Positions 22,850 to 35,267 of a DNA stretch of 64,000 nt are shown one piece after another. Each line of letters opens with the position of its first letter. The stretch's first letter is position 1. Made by a program: the position numbers and the translations under genes. The notes under the pieces are model-generated. The model had not been told where the DNA came from and searched no databases. It saw only the letters and a list, made by a program, of their open reading frames with translations. Source of the stretch: Clytia hemisphaerica (Eukaryota; Cnidaria; Hydrozoa; Leptothecata; Clytiidae); contig CACVBU010000766.1 of assembly GCA_902728285.1 (NCBI GenBank), positions 132,399 to 196,398 on the forward strand, written 5' to 3'.

Positions 22850-25800
22850 ATGAGATATAAAATTCTTCACGAAATCCAGCGTATTTTCTTCTCGTTTCTT
22901 ATCTACTCTCACTCGACCATCGTACAAGGGAAACGTTTCTTGAAACGTGGTAGCTACGAAGATGCCTATTTCGAATTACTTCACAAAGACAAAGTTCACG
23001 GGAGAAGTCCAGCAAAAAGTGCAGTATTACCGACAAGGTTTGATTGCATGCAACTTTGTAAAAACTCAAGTGGCTGTTTATCTATTAATTGGAATGAAGA
23101 TGAAACCAAATGTGAAATAGTCAACTACGATCGTCACAATGCGCCTACTTATACAGACAAGGTGAGGAAAGTATAATTCTTTTTTTTAACCTTTTTTTAA
23201 ACTGTATTACACGCCTTTTTTATAAGAATGGTGTTTTCCAATTCATCATGAATATTCTTAACTTTTAGGTATTTTTAGGATAGGATCTAAATTCAACCTA
23301 AATTTAAAATGTAATAAATACTTAAAGAATCATTTTTGTGAAAGTTTCGAGCCTTACCTTATTATTTCTGAATCCGAAAATTCATAAGTCAAGATGAAAA
23401 AAATTGATGAAGAAGAAAATGAAGACTTTTGCGAAGAGGAGTATTTCAACTTTGAGGACCTTATTTCCGGTGAAGAGAAAACATTTTGAAAAAATTGTTT
23501 TGCGGTAAATGGCGTATCTTTACCTGAACAGAATAGATTTTTGGAAGATTTTTGTAAAAGCTTCCTTGTCTCAAAATTTTGAAAATAGTGGCTTTTGCCA
23601 AATTTTTTCTTTTGATACATCAATTTAGAAAGATCATGGAAAGATTTTCCGAAAAATTTCAAATAGATCAATTCTTTTTGCGGACAATTTCAAGAAAATT
23701 TGAGACAAAAATGTTAATTACCCATTAAAACAATTTGTTAACGTCTTTATTTTGAAGTTCATAGAGTCATTTTTTGATGATATTTTTAATTACTCTCAAC
23801 GGAATAAATTAACAAACAACTTGTAAAAGGCAGTTTTTTGTTAAAATGTCAATGAATCCATCGATAACAACCTAAAAAAAATCACTTAACTAATTTTCTG
23901 ACAACAGGGTGTCCCTAATTAAAGTATCGAGTTTGAACATGCGATTGAGTAGAAAAGTTTGTGTGTGTTATCGCTAAAATATAAGAACGTTCTCCATCAC
24001 ACAGGCTCATTACAAAAGGTAGTTACAACGTATAAATTAATCGTAATGACAAAGAAAAAAGAGAGAGAGCTTAAAATATAATTTTGTGAACACGCACATA
24101 AAACTTTCTACTCAATCGCATGTTCAAACTCGATACTTTAATTAGGGACACCCTGTATTTTCAGAACCCTTAACCCTATTAGCCCCAGGGAGGGTTAGAA
24201 TCTACCACGTTGGAGTTCTCTGTGTCCCGGGGTGGTACTTAGGCAAAAGTCTCTCAAAGGGGTATAAATTCAAAAGTTAGTTTCTGAAAGGGTCCCAAAA
24301 TCACGAAAATCAAAAATTTCTCTCTCAAAGGGTCACGATTTCCAAAAATTTTGACCACAATTTGGTGACAATCAAACCAAAATTTGGAAAAAATGGACCA
24401 AAATTTAGGAAAAAGTCTCTCAAAGGGTCCCAAAATCACCAAAATTTTGTCTCTCAAAGGGGTCGATTTTCGATTTTCGGCTCGGACATACCCGTCACCT
24501 CGCAAACCTAGTACCCCCCCCCCCCGGGTTCTGTGTATATCTCGGAAAAAAATTTTTTAAACGACTTGAAGCTTTCTGACTTTTAACAAAATCTTATTAA
24601 GAGTACTTGTGCAAAATCTTAGCGTGGTAATCGAGGGTGGTAGATTCTACCCCCCCCCGGGTATACAAAATTCAATAAAGCTTGGGGCTAATATGATTAA
24701 CTTTTAACTGCTCTTAACTATCGTTCTTAATATTTTGGCCTTCGAAGCCTTGTATTCTTATATAGTTTGTTCTTATAAAAAAGAATGAATAAGTAAAATT
24801 TGGAAAATGTTGTCAACATTTCATATTCATTGTTCATTTTTACCATCATCAACTTTTAGCCTGGTTGGAAACATTATGATGGTGGCGATCAACATTACGT
24901 CGTACTTAAAACTTGGGGAGGTTATGTTGGTTGCTATAGAGGCGATGGTAATTCTTGCAGCTTGGGAAGAGTCTTATCGACTGGAACTGGAGGCTGCAAC
25001 GTCAATGCCGGCAACAAATTCACATACGAGTACAATCAAGCTGTTGGAACATTACGTAGCATGTGCTCTAATCAGAATCTTTGTCCAAGTCACGATATTG
25101 GAGGAGATAGTAAGCCTATTTTCCTATCCAAACTGGTATAGAAACGGGGCCCATAGCTCTCACTGACACAACCGTATTACAGACTTGGTTGGACCCCCCC
25201 CCAAAGGTTAAAATTTGAGACCACAATTGAGACCTTGTTTAAACGTTACGGTTTTGCACCGCTCCAAAACAAAACGGTTCCGAAACACTGTGTGGACGTC
25301 AAAAAGATTACGTTACAAAGCAAAACAGATCGAAGTGGTTGACACTATTTTAATCGGGACGGAAATGCCTCGTTTCGTTGCTCCTAAACGTTCCGAAGTC
25401 AGTATGCATAGTAAATCAGTATCAGTACACTTCCTCTCCGTAAGAAATATTATACTAGCGCGATGCTAAACCGTAACGTCTGAACTTGGTCTGAGAAATT
25501 GACTTTGATCCCATCCTCATTTCATATTCAACGGAAAAAATATTCAGCTTGAACTCATGTAATTCGAACTCCTATAATTCGAATACTCACCTAATTCGAA
25601 CAGATTCTGTGGTCCTCTCAGAATTTACCTTGAAAACCTGGGGGAAAAACTTGATATTTAGTGCTGTTATTTTTCTAGCCAATCCAAACGTTCAAATGGG
25701 TAACAGTGACCAGTGCAACACTTTTGATGCTAAGAGACGATTTCGCAGAACACATTGTAAGTTTTGAATACCTGACTGGCCCTTTTTTACTCTGGCCCTA

Positions 25801-28800
25801 ATGTAGCGCCAGCCCCTTCAACGCTGGTGCTTATTACGCCGATGCTCAATTTTCTTTCCATTTTTACCCCGGCCCTTATTCGATTCCACGATCCCTTACG
25901 CCGGTCCCTTATCACTAATCTTAGCGTAAATATTTTTTGAAACCCTGTGTTGTAATACCGTGAAAAGCACGTGCCGAAATCATATATCGACCTGTGCCGA
26001 CCAATCCGCTCAATCAACGCGGAGAAAAGTAACCACGACGACAATCCAAGATCTTGGATTAAGTTCAAAGTTGATTTTTTTTTTCGTGTCGATTAAAACA
26101 CAACTCATAAATGTCATCAACGCTTTTTAAAAAGAGTCGGTGATAGAGAATCATAACATAAAGATTTGTCTATTATTTCGATTCCATTGGAGTAACATTA
26201 CCATAATTAATAGTTTAGTAATCACTGTTACACATTTGGGATAATCACGTAGAAGATTTTTTTGAAAGAAACTCATTTCAATTACACTTGGAGGTTTTTG
26301 GAGAACTCATCAATAGTGAACAGCTGCTGATAGCATTGAGTTTTAAGCCCAAAGGGTGGAAGCGGTTTCATTTCTAATCCAGGAGTCTCGCATCTAGCCC
26401 TTCGGGCTTGAAACTCAATGGTTGATACAGTCTTCTAGACATTAATTAATATGGTAATATTTGCTCTTCATCTTTGATTTTTTCTACCTGATACTCAGGG
26501 TAGTGTTGTAAATTTTTTCTAAACGTATATGGTTGCAAAATGTATCTTTACAGAGTATTTAAAATATTCTTTGATTTTATCAAAAATGTCGATCTTTCGG
26601 TTATTTGAACTACCTGGAGGTTGACATTCGCGATAAAATTTCTACACTTGGTCGTCAGAGATTGATATTTTCTTTGTGAACTCGGACCCTGATTCTCAGG
26701 GTAACAATATCAGGATTTAAATTAGCATGTATTTTGTAGACGGTATCAAACGAAATTTAGACATGTAGAAAATGAGCCAGTCTATAAACAAACTGGCAAT
26801 TTTAACAATTGCAACGGAGTAGCTGGTTTAGAACTCATCAAGTAGTACTCTATGGCTAGTTTTTAAAACAACAAACTAGTCCAATTAGTGCGGGAAACCC
26901 ATTTTCCAGCAACAAAAAAATTAAAACCATGTACATATCGTTTTATAAACGGTATCATTTTATATCATAACCGTACGCGCATGTGACCTTTAAAAACCCT
27001 TGACTAAGCTATATCTGCCATTTTTGATCGGAGTCTTTTTTAAAGTTATACCCGCAAAGAAAACTTACGTCAAATGATTCTATATCATAACAATAACAAG
27101 TTTTCAGGAAAAGCTCTAGCGCACTCGATGCATTTACACTACCGCTAGTGCTCCCATTAGAGGGTACCACTTTCTAAATAAGTTCGATCAAAGGTTTTGG
27201 ATGGTTGAGATTGAAAAACTACCTCTATGGTTTATATGAAGTTCAGTGAACGTATTATATCGTCCCGGGTGGGGGGGGGGGCTACTAGGGCAAAATGAGT
27301 TACGGGGATGCGCCGCTGGTCAGGGTACCTTTTTCAGGTAGGGTCACAAAACACCAAAATAGAAAAATCAGTCCCTCGTAGGGTGTCTTTTTTGGAAAAT
27401 TTGGAGAAAAAGTAGAACATTTGAGAACATGGGTCACTTTTTACGCAAATTTCGGCAAAAGTTTTGAAAAAACGAGTCCCACGTAGGGTCCATTTTTCAA
27501 ACCTCAGCGGATGGAGCACCCCTTCGGTTTGTAAGAGTAGTATCCCCCCGGGTATATATCATGCATTATTTACTAAATATCCGTGTTAATGTTGTTAAAG
27601 TTACTAAGGTACATTTCGAAATACCTTTCTGTTTAGATGGTATAAGTTTCCACAATTATTGTATGTATATGTGGGGCGATGGAGCAACTGGCGCCAATCA
27701 ATATTTGGAACTTGGGAGATGTACTAACCATAATGCTATTAAGATCATGATGGACAGTAGTTTAGGTAAGTTATAAACTATTACAATTGACGTTCTCTCG
27801 TTCGATTTTCAGGAAATAAAGGAGCGTATCGATTAGTAAAGCGTTGTTTATGAAAGTTTCTTGTTGACGGTGACTTTCAAAATTATTAAATAAAGAAATG
27901 TATTGAATAGTAGAGCGTCATTCATAATCTATATAATATTATCGATATTGTTGAATTAGAAAGAGTTTCTTTAGCAGCAGTGGCGGCCTGGCAGGGGGTG
28001 CAGGGTGTGCAGTGCACCACCCAGAAAGACCTGAGAGGGGCGCCAAAAATCTTTTTGATCTTTGGTTGGGCGATTTGGCGCCCTTTGACACGTTTTTAGT
28101 GCCTTCTATAAGTGCAATGTAAATTTTTTTTCGCCTGCGGCTCTTCCTTATATTTTAGGAATGTTTTCAAAACTATTATTAACATTGAATTGCGAAAAGT
28201 CAAAGCAAGAGAAGTGTTGTGTATCCACCAGGGGTTAAAGAGGATGCTCACCCCCCAAAATGAGAGATTGATCGAAACTCCTCGCTGTGGTTTTTGTGGT
28301 CTTATGCGGACTAACTTTCTCCTTTTTAGAATATCTTTTGAGGTGTTTGACCTTTCTTACACCAAATTTTTTTGCCTGCGGCGCCACAATTACAAAAGAA
28401 CCCTTATTCCTGCCAACTTTCGGAATTTTAGGGCCTCTTTCAGCCATTGATATTTAATGGAGAGTAAAGTAACACCAGGAAATAACAAGGGAATATATAT
28501 CAAGTTATCATTACCACCACCTTCGTATAAATAAAAGTTTGTTAACTCAGAGATTCCGGGCGTTACTTTCAACCAGTCACTGCTCTTACAGTTTAATATT
28601 TTCACTTAATTGTGGAGGGCGCAAATAAGGACAAAAATACCAGGGGCGCCAAATTCATAGTTTGCACCACCAAGAAAATTAAGCCAGGCCGCTACTGTTT
28701 AGCAGCAGTGGCGTGGGGTTAGTAGAAGGACCAGACAGATAATACATAAGTCTTTCTCAATCCACGGATCATATGAACCAAGATAACGAGCCATCCTTTA

Positions 28801-31116
28801 GAAAGCTGTTCTGCAAAAGAAAATTTGGTCAATTAGAACCGGAAACGAGGAAGGCGATTGAGTTGTCTTGATTGACCAAATTGCTGGCACTGAGTTGTGG
28901 TCCACTTATGAAGATAGCACATTATTTTGCTTTAGCCAGGGCCAGGGTAGTTTTACTTAGTATTTCATATAACATATCCGCGAGAAGAAGCGTAAGAAGC
29001 GGTAGGGCAAGCTTTTTTAGAGTGGAGTCGAAAAATTAAAATATAGTATCGATTTTCAAGGTGTCGCCATCCTCCAAAGGTTATCACTTGAAATTATAAC
29101 TCAAGAAAGTATAAGAACATAAAAATGACTAGGAACATTGAATGGACTATACGGGGGTTTCAAGGGGTACCCGATTCCGCAATTCTGTCATTTTTTCCCC
29201 GGTTTCTGTCAAACCATCTGAAAAAGAACCGGAATTCCGCCAACGAAAATTTCTTTGACATTCAAGGTTTTTGTCAAAAATTACGGGAATTAGGAATATT
29301 TTTTGCCAATTCCGAAATTCTGCGCTAAAATTGCCCAATTTTCCGTCTCCAACCCAAGACCCAAGTTCCGAAATTCCGTTGAAGTTTTCGTCGAATTCTG
29401 AGCCCACTGACTGTCGACCCCATATGAAAATAACATATGGAAAAGAAATCCAAACGTTTTTTATTAATTATGTGTTAGATTAGCAGAATAATAATGATTC
29501 TATTATTATAAATCTCTATTCCATAGCGAATGCTCCAGTTAAAACCACTCTATGGGAAGGTATTAGTAATTATGATTCTGTAACTGATGCTTACAATAGT
29601 CGTGGCAGCATACACAGTACTGGTTACAGCGACGGTTTCGTGTTTCAAACGTGGGGCGATTGGTACGTCGTCAAAATGCAAGCTTTGTTTATTGCACCTG
29701 AAACTGGCAGTTATGTATTCCGGGTACGTAACCTCTCTCTTGAAATAATTTTTGTGTCAGACACAACTGTAACCGGATTAATCGGATTCAAAATGTTCTG
29801 TTTCAGCCAAATTTGGAAAAAATGGCTGAGAATAAATACTCTCTTTTTCTTTTATCTTTTAAAGTGCATAAACGAGCACATCAAAATTTCAAGTTCCTAG
29901 CACTTTCCAATCAGGAATTATCTTGATTCCGATTTAGAAGGATGATGAAGGGAGAGAGGGATCTCTCAAAAACAAAAGTGCTCTGGTACTTATATGACCT
30001 TGGTGGATGTATCAAAAAGCTTCTTCTTTCTACTTTTGACTTGTTGTGAGGTTACTTAATGTGCAAAATTTCATCTGCATATGGACACTAATTTTAGAGA
30101 TACAAACGAAACAAGCCGTAATAATCCCGATTTTTTAAAAGTTTTACAAAATAATTACCGTGAGTTGGTACATTTGATCTATCGCGTATTTCATTTCAAC
30201 GCAGGTGGCTGTCGATGATTTTGCTCAATTATTCTTAAGTAGTGATGCTACCGAAGCGAACAAAGTCAACATTCTTGAGGATAACAATAATTGTCCTGAT
30301 GCCAATGGATGGGATTATACCGCGTAAGATTACCATAATTTAATGTCAAACTTCAACCTTCATGCCAAAACTCACCAAAATAAAAATTTTGGCGGAAACG
30401 CGCATCCTGCGCAAATGATAAAGCCACACATTGTTTTCTAAACGAGGAGTTGATCCTCCATTCGTTTTACCTTTCATGCTTTAACGATATATAACATTAT
30501 GTATGATAAAAAGCTGTTTTCAGGTCATGGTCGACTGAGGCTTAGGATTTTTCTGAAAGATCGATGATCTTTTTAAAGATAATGAGATCATACTATGATG
30601 ATATTTGGATCCACATTGGAAAGCTGTAACTTTCTTTGTTTAAAAGAAATATAAAACCCTGAATTTTCCGAGGTGTAAACTCAAGATTTTCTGTCTAGCG
30701 GAAAAATCTTTCCTCATTTGTTTGAATCTTGGAAAATTCTTTAAAATCAGCCACTAAAAGATTTTCTATCTTATGAGGTATTACTTTTATGATTGTGTTT
30801 TTATACCTCCAAGAGCATAGATAGAAGTCTCTTAAAGTATGCGCATCCCCAATCTTTTTGGAGTAGACTTTAGTATGATAGGAATCAGAAGGATTTCACA
30901 ATGTTTTTTAACATATCACTTTATTCTAGAGCGAAGGATTCGAATACGGTGGCATTAGAGAAAGGCAAAGCGTATTACATCGAAGTTTTGCTTTATGAGA
31001 AGGATGCTGACGAATATTTGCAGCTCTTCATGAAAAAACCGTCCGCCGGAGAAGTTGGATTTGAATTTGTCGAAACGAATTATTTGAGACTCATTGAGTC
31101 TGAATGGGAAACTTGA
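22850..31116 (+). CDS. Secreted PAN/Apple + unknown middle + PA14-like protein, copy 2
   Basis: Seven exons: 22850-23161, 24860-25109, 25679-25756, 27637-27765, 29527-29723, 30205-30323, 30930-31116, giving 423 aa with the same intron phases as copy 1. Exon 1 differs from copy 1 at about five residues, exons 6-7 at about two. Exons 2 and 3 share only the edges (PGWKHYDGGDQHYVV, YNQAVGTLR) and are largely different between them, including cysteine positions. The PA14-like exons 5-7 keep APETGSYVFR and VDDFAQLFLS. The introns are packed with MITEs, including a 720 bp hAT-like element. An intact, probably functional, secreted protein. Role unknown. Confidence 0.88.
23905..24155. mobile_element. 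251-bp MITE with CAGGGTGTCC ends
   Basis: The terminal inverted repeats are more than 50 bp and nearly perfect (left starts CAGGGTGTCCCTAATTAAAG). The right flank is TA and the left flank AA. CAGGGTG ends with a TA target are common in Tc1/mariner-type elements, so this is a likely non-autonomous mariner-like copy with a mutated left TA. It is in intron 1 of copy 2 and non-coding. Confidence 0.85.
24171..24701. mobile_element. Composite: older inverted-repeat element carrying a CCCGGG-polyG MITE
   Basis: The outer ends are TAACCCTATTAGCCCCAGGG and, in reverse complement, TTAATCATATTAGCCCCAAG. Both are followed inwards by a shared TAGAATCTACCAC. Inside, 24226-24528 is a complete 303 bp CCCGGG-polyG MITE flanked by CTCTGTGT / TTCTGTGT (24218-24225, 24529-24536; 7 of 8 match). 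The phrase AGTCTCTCAAAGGG recurs about five times in the inner element. Confidence 0.75.
25231..25491. mobile_element. Inverted-repeat element, GACC(T/A)NGTT ends
   Basis: The left end GACCTTGTTTAAACGTTACG pairs with the right end (reverse complement GACCAAGTTCAGACGTTACG) at most positions over about 32 bp. It is 261 bp, non-coding, in intron 2 of copy 2. Confidence 0.65.
26334..26420. mobile_element. Short MITE of the AAGCCCGAAGGG family
   Basis: CATTGAGTTTTAAGCCCAAA and GCCCTTCGGGCTTGAAACTC form an 87 bp inverted repeat. It is the shortest copy of the family, in intron 3 of copy 2. Confidence 0.7.
26990..27200. repeat. Dispersed repeat shared with 40180-40460 (opposite orientation)
   Basis: The sequence GACCTTTAAAAACCC ... 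AAGCTATATC ... TTGATCGGAGT is found in reverse complement near 40425-40465, and GGTACCACTTTC and ATGCATTTACA motifs also recur in both. A third partial match, TTTCTCGATCCCGGCCAAG, is at 9160-9180 in AP beta intron 10. It is an old interspersed element without coding sequence. Confidence 0.5.
27264..27552. mobile_element. MITE of the CCCGGG-polyG family
   Basis: Starts CCCGGGTGGGG with a G run and CTACTAGGGCAAAATGAGTT, and ends AGTAGTATCCCCCCGGG. Its body closely matches the reverse complement of 7536-7838, with the same phrases (AGTCCCTCGTAGGGTG, GAGTCCCACGTAGGGT). Flanks TATATCGT and TATATATC are only partly alike. It is in intron 3 of copy 2. Confidence 0.85.
27978..28697. mobile_element. 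hAT-type element, 720 bp, with 8-bp target duplication
   Basis: Ends CAGTGGCGGCCTGGC and GCCAGGCCGCTACTG, flanked by TTTAGCAG on both sides (27970-27977, 28698-28705). CAGTGGCG-type termini with an 8-bp duplication are the signature of the hAT superfamily. The inside has no recognisable transposase, so it is non-autonomous. Directly after it (28706) another CAGTGGCG occurs, possibly the end of a second, lost copy. It is in intron 4 of copy 2. Confidence 0.9.
29146..29415. mobile_element. Element with GGAATTCCG phrase repeats
   Basis: Starts CGGGGGTTTCAAGGGGTACC. The phrases ATTCCGNNATTCTG and (G)GAATTCCG recur throughout. The reverse complement of 39465-39805 has the same start (G run, TTCAAGGGGTCCCGAATTCC) and the same phrase, so the two are one family. 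The far end is not sharply defined. It is in intron 4 of copy 2. Confidence 0.55.
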
Positions 31117-33336
31117 ACACTAAAGATTCTTAAGGGATCTGACCATAATCAAAAGATCGGTTATGAGATTTGAGTTCCTTTACACTTTTAACAAAAAACT
31201 GTCTTTATAGAGGGGCTCTATCTATCTAACAAATCCTGTATTACAGTACTAAAAATTAACAAAAAGAACGACAAATTTTATAAAAAACGACAAAAAAAAA
31301 CGACAAATTTCATATGCCTTACAGTATTGGACCATTTTTAAACTTTCAGATCCTGAGACCTCAATGTCCTAGTCTAATCTTAAAATATCTCAAAGTCTCA
31401 GTCTCTACTTTCAAACCCTCCAGCTGAAACATTTAAAAATAACTCGCGCTTTTAAAGTTCTGAGTTCGCCTTTTTTACGTATATTATGCGGCCCGCATTG
31501 CAGATTTTGATGTACACCTAATTTGTGTTTTGTTAAAAAGGCATGTTTCTGTATTTTCATTCGAGATTTCACTGTAAAAGCACCTTTTTTCATTCACCTT
31601 TGCACTCGTTTTATATATCATGATTCCTGAGAAGAGATAAATTTTTCTGTTCCAAATTTCTCTGTTCCAAATAAGTAAATGTTTTGTCAAAGCTGCATTT
31701 AATGGGGTGGGGGGGGGGGAATCCACCAAATTCAAACTCCAACTGAGATTTTTTTTTCTCGTTGAATTCCATCCAAGTCGAAGCTCGCATAATCTTAAAA
31801 AAATAAAAAATACCTCACCTCAAAAAGTTCTAAGATAATAGAGCTTGGTGCAGGTAGATTAGTCTGACACAGAATGTTATAAACAGTCTGAGTGTGAACC
31901 CTTGTTGACAGACTTTCTGAACTTTGGAAACTCAGGCAAACACACATAATCAACTTACCATCAAAACTCTTTCACAAGCTCTAAAAGACTTTCAAAACTA
32001 CTAAAAACAACATCAAAACATCAGCCACATGTATTTAGACTTCCAGTCAACAGCCATTTTGTTTCTAATGAATCTATGTTTTCATTTTCATTTGTTCTCC
32101 TTTTTTCTACAGAGTCTTTTTCCATAAATTATGCGCGCGCATCGAAATTATCAAAATGCGCGCGAAAGTACTGCTAAGTAATACGCCGAAAGCTGGCCAA
32201 TCAGGCCGAACCTGCATTGCAGTGAAAAATCTCCCTGCAGGCGAGCTACCTGCGCCAAGCGTTAAACAAGCAGCAAAAAAATCATAAACTAGACTGTGAT
32301 TAGAGTTTATCGCTTGGATTCCCAGGCTACCTCCAAGTCTGAATTATTTTTTCCATTCCCCAAATTTGCAGGAATTTAAAAACAGGTTTTTGCTTATTCA
32401 ATAGCGTTTTTTAAAAGTATCTTTCATTCGCCAAATTAAGTTTTTCCAGCCATCCTTTCTTTACGGTGGAAATGGTAGAAATTATATACTACCTTCCTCT
32501 TAAAAATAAAAATGTTCTCCTATTGTAAAGTTTTCATAGCGTGAGGATCACATCTTTGGCTTTCTTTGAATTATAACCTGTGGATACACCTATTCGACCG
32601 TATAGCCACCAATAGTGCTCCGCAATGCATACGTCATAATTATTACTTTTCACTTTTTTTGACATTTGTACGAGTTGCAATCCCACAATTCAACGCGGCT
32701 CGATTAAAGATACGTGCAAGCTGTTATATATCTTTTGTCAAACGATGCAATTAACGTGCAAAAGAGATTAACGCAAAGGTTGATGGGATTGGAACTCGTA
32801 CAAACACATCGAGAGTAATGATTATGTCAAAAATAAAATCTATTTTTAGATTCAGCGCGGTGCGCTATTGCCACGCGGGCATTTTTTTGTACGTTTTACC
32901 ACACTAAACTCGATCCAATCCTTTTTTATACTTTTTTCTATTGTCTTTAGGTGCAAACAAAAGGGACTGGGACGGTTTTAGGGTGGTAAAATGGACAAAC
33001 AAATGCCAGCGCGGCAATTAGTAGGCTTCTGCTCATCCTCTAGCGAAAAAAGTTTCTTATAGAGGTTGCTTAATACTCGGTAGATCCTCTCTCCCAGAAT
33101 ATGTCGCTTCTCGCCGAAATTCGGCGAGAGGGCTATTCTTGCTGGCGAATGCTTATGATGATTAATTTGCAAAGGTACTCTACCTGTTACGAAGTAGCAC
33201 AGCTTTCGCTGTTCAAATTCAAGATGGCCGTCGAAGCGGGAAGTGGTTTTCATCAAGCTCGAGTACTTGTTTTTGATTTGGGGTAGTTTGTTTAAGGCGA
33301 AAGAAGTTTTGTTAATATAATTACAAGTTTTAGAGT

Positions 33337-33566
33337 ATCTTTTCTACATTCGCTCAAAACGAACAAAATGTCCACCAAAACAATTCAAAATTCCACATTA
33401 TAAGCTTAATAACAAATGTTCTAGACGGTAATTTTTTTCTTGGTACACATATTAGTACCAAGAAAAAAAATTACCGTCTAGAACATTTGTTATTAAGCTT
33501 ATAATGTGGAATTTTGAATTGTTTTGGTGGACATTTTGTTCGTTTTGAACGAATGTAGAAAAGATA
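33337..33566. repeat. 230-bp near-perfect palindrome
   Basis: The left arm starts TATCTTTTCTACATTCG and runs to the centre at GGTACACATATTAGTACC. The right arm is its reverse complement with only one or two mismatches over more than 100 bp. It is non-coding. A very young foldback element, or a palindrome that has recently been homogenised. Confidence 0.92.
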
Positions 33567-34866
33567 CAGTAACAGGTCTTGACAGGTATGTGGTTATCTT
33601 AGAAGCTTATGATAGGGAAAGATTGTTGTTGTAAGTATCCAATAGTAATATCATTTTGTGGCTTTATCTCTTTCTAGAGAGCCTTCTTCCCTTTTACTTT
33701 GTGTCTACTTAAAGTTGTTTGAAAAAGTGCAGCAGTAGATTCTGTTATTCTTTGTTTTGTTAAACTTAGACAGGGACGGGAAGAATGTTGGAATCAGTTT
33801 TATTGATGAAACCCAATATGTCTCACTTTAACTAACCTGAAGAGTTTCTTTAGAAACAAATAGTTAAAGTGAAATTTTCTTTCAAAGTTTTTGAGAAAGT
33901 CAAATTCGTTGACTCAAAGCTCTAATATCAAAACATTCGAAAATAGAAATGACTGGAATGTCTTCACTTTGATTTCTTTTGTTTATCTTTTAAGTCGCAT
34001 TCGAGTTCCCATAAAACTTAGCAACTCACCAAATAGCACAAGTCGGTCACCATAAGAGCCACCGTAGCGGGAAACTAATCCATACACTATTAAGCAGACC
34101 TATAGGGAGTATAGGTCTGCGAATCAGACCAGGCAATTAGCGGCTACAGTCGAAAATAGGTGTATTGTGATCGTAACGTAAAAGTTTATAAATTTATGTT
34201 TGTGCTGACTGTCAGCAATGACAAATGTGACTTATTTATTATTAGATTTATTCAAAGCGATTTCAATTAATTACAAAAAGCACCTCACATTAATTCTGCT
34301 TTCACAGGACTCGCTATTAAAGTTTTTTTTTAACTTTTCTATGGCCTAACCTTTGACCTTTTTATACTTGAATTTAATCAAGAACGTTACATATCATGAT
34401 ATAACAAATATATAAATAAATTCCGTGTCATACAAAGATAGCCTCGTTTTGAGAATATAAGCGTTACCATAGTAATGACAGTGACTTATCATTGATGTGT
34501 CCGATTTATTACAAGCATAAATTTCTCATTAAAAATGAATTACTTTATTTGCAAACATGGTGATAAAAACAGGTTGGATTCAGTTTTTAACTATCTATTG
34601 AATGAATTCGTTGACCCTTGAATATGTTTTTAAATAATCTCAAAAATGAAAAAAACAAGTACCTGCTATACAGTATAGGAGCTGGTTTGATTCGTTGTCA
34701 AACAAATATCAATTTTGAGAAGGACAAAAAAAATTATGAAATCCTTCAGGCCCTTCAGTGGAATCTTGGTAAGAATATAACTTTTCTATTTAAAAAACCC
34801 AATTCTATATCCTTTAAGTGTTTTTGCCAGCCAATTGATTGTTAGGGAGCATTTTGGGGTTGCCTC

Positions 34867-35030
34867 TAGTAGCGTTCACCCCTGTGTCGGAAAGGCTTCG
34901 GAAAGTTTTCGTAGGAGAGCACAATTTTGTTACGAAGTAATTATCTTTTAATACTATGAATAGATAACTACTTTGTCATAAAAATCTGCCCTCCTACACA
35001 AATTTTCCGACATCCCTGAAAACGCTACTG
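34867..35030. mobile_element. Inverted-repeat element, TAGTAGCGTT ends
   Basis: TAGTAGCGTTCACCCCTGTG on the left pairs with the right end ATCCCTGAAAACGCTACTG, and GGAAA/TTTCC and TACGAAG/CTTTGTC pairing continues inwards. It is loosely related to 20692-20831. Confidence 0.6.
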
Positions 35031-35267
35031 CCTTACATAGGCAAGAAAAGGGTACACGCTTTTTTTACAAGATTATGGTGTAAATCCATTTCATCATGGA
35101 CATTCTCAACTTTCTTGGGAAAATCATCCTAAAATATTCTTACAGCATTCTTAAGTTAGGATCCTAATTTAGCTTTTATACATTTCGTACATACAGAAAG
35201 GCCGACAGTTTTGAAAAGAAAAAAACCAATGCAATCAGGACCACCAGACCATTAGACCAACCTAAGG

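Larger units (their letters stand above)
31117..35267. other. Intergenic region between tandem copies 2 and 3
   Basis: 4.1 kb without a supportable gene; open frames are short and show no conserved motif. Identified structures are a loose inverted repeat around 32660-32815 (GTACGAGTTGCAATCCCA and its complement), the near-perfect palindrome 33337-33566, and an inverted-repeat element 34867-35030. Regulatory sequence for copy 3 should lie at its right end but cannot be placed. Confidence 0.5.

Noticed and set aside
34618-34845. Open frame of 75 codons upstream of copy 3
   Set aside because: No homology recognised, no splice partners, not repeated upstream of the other copies.
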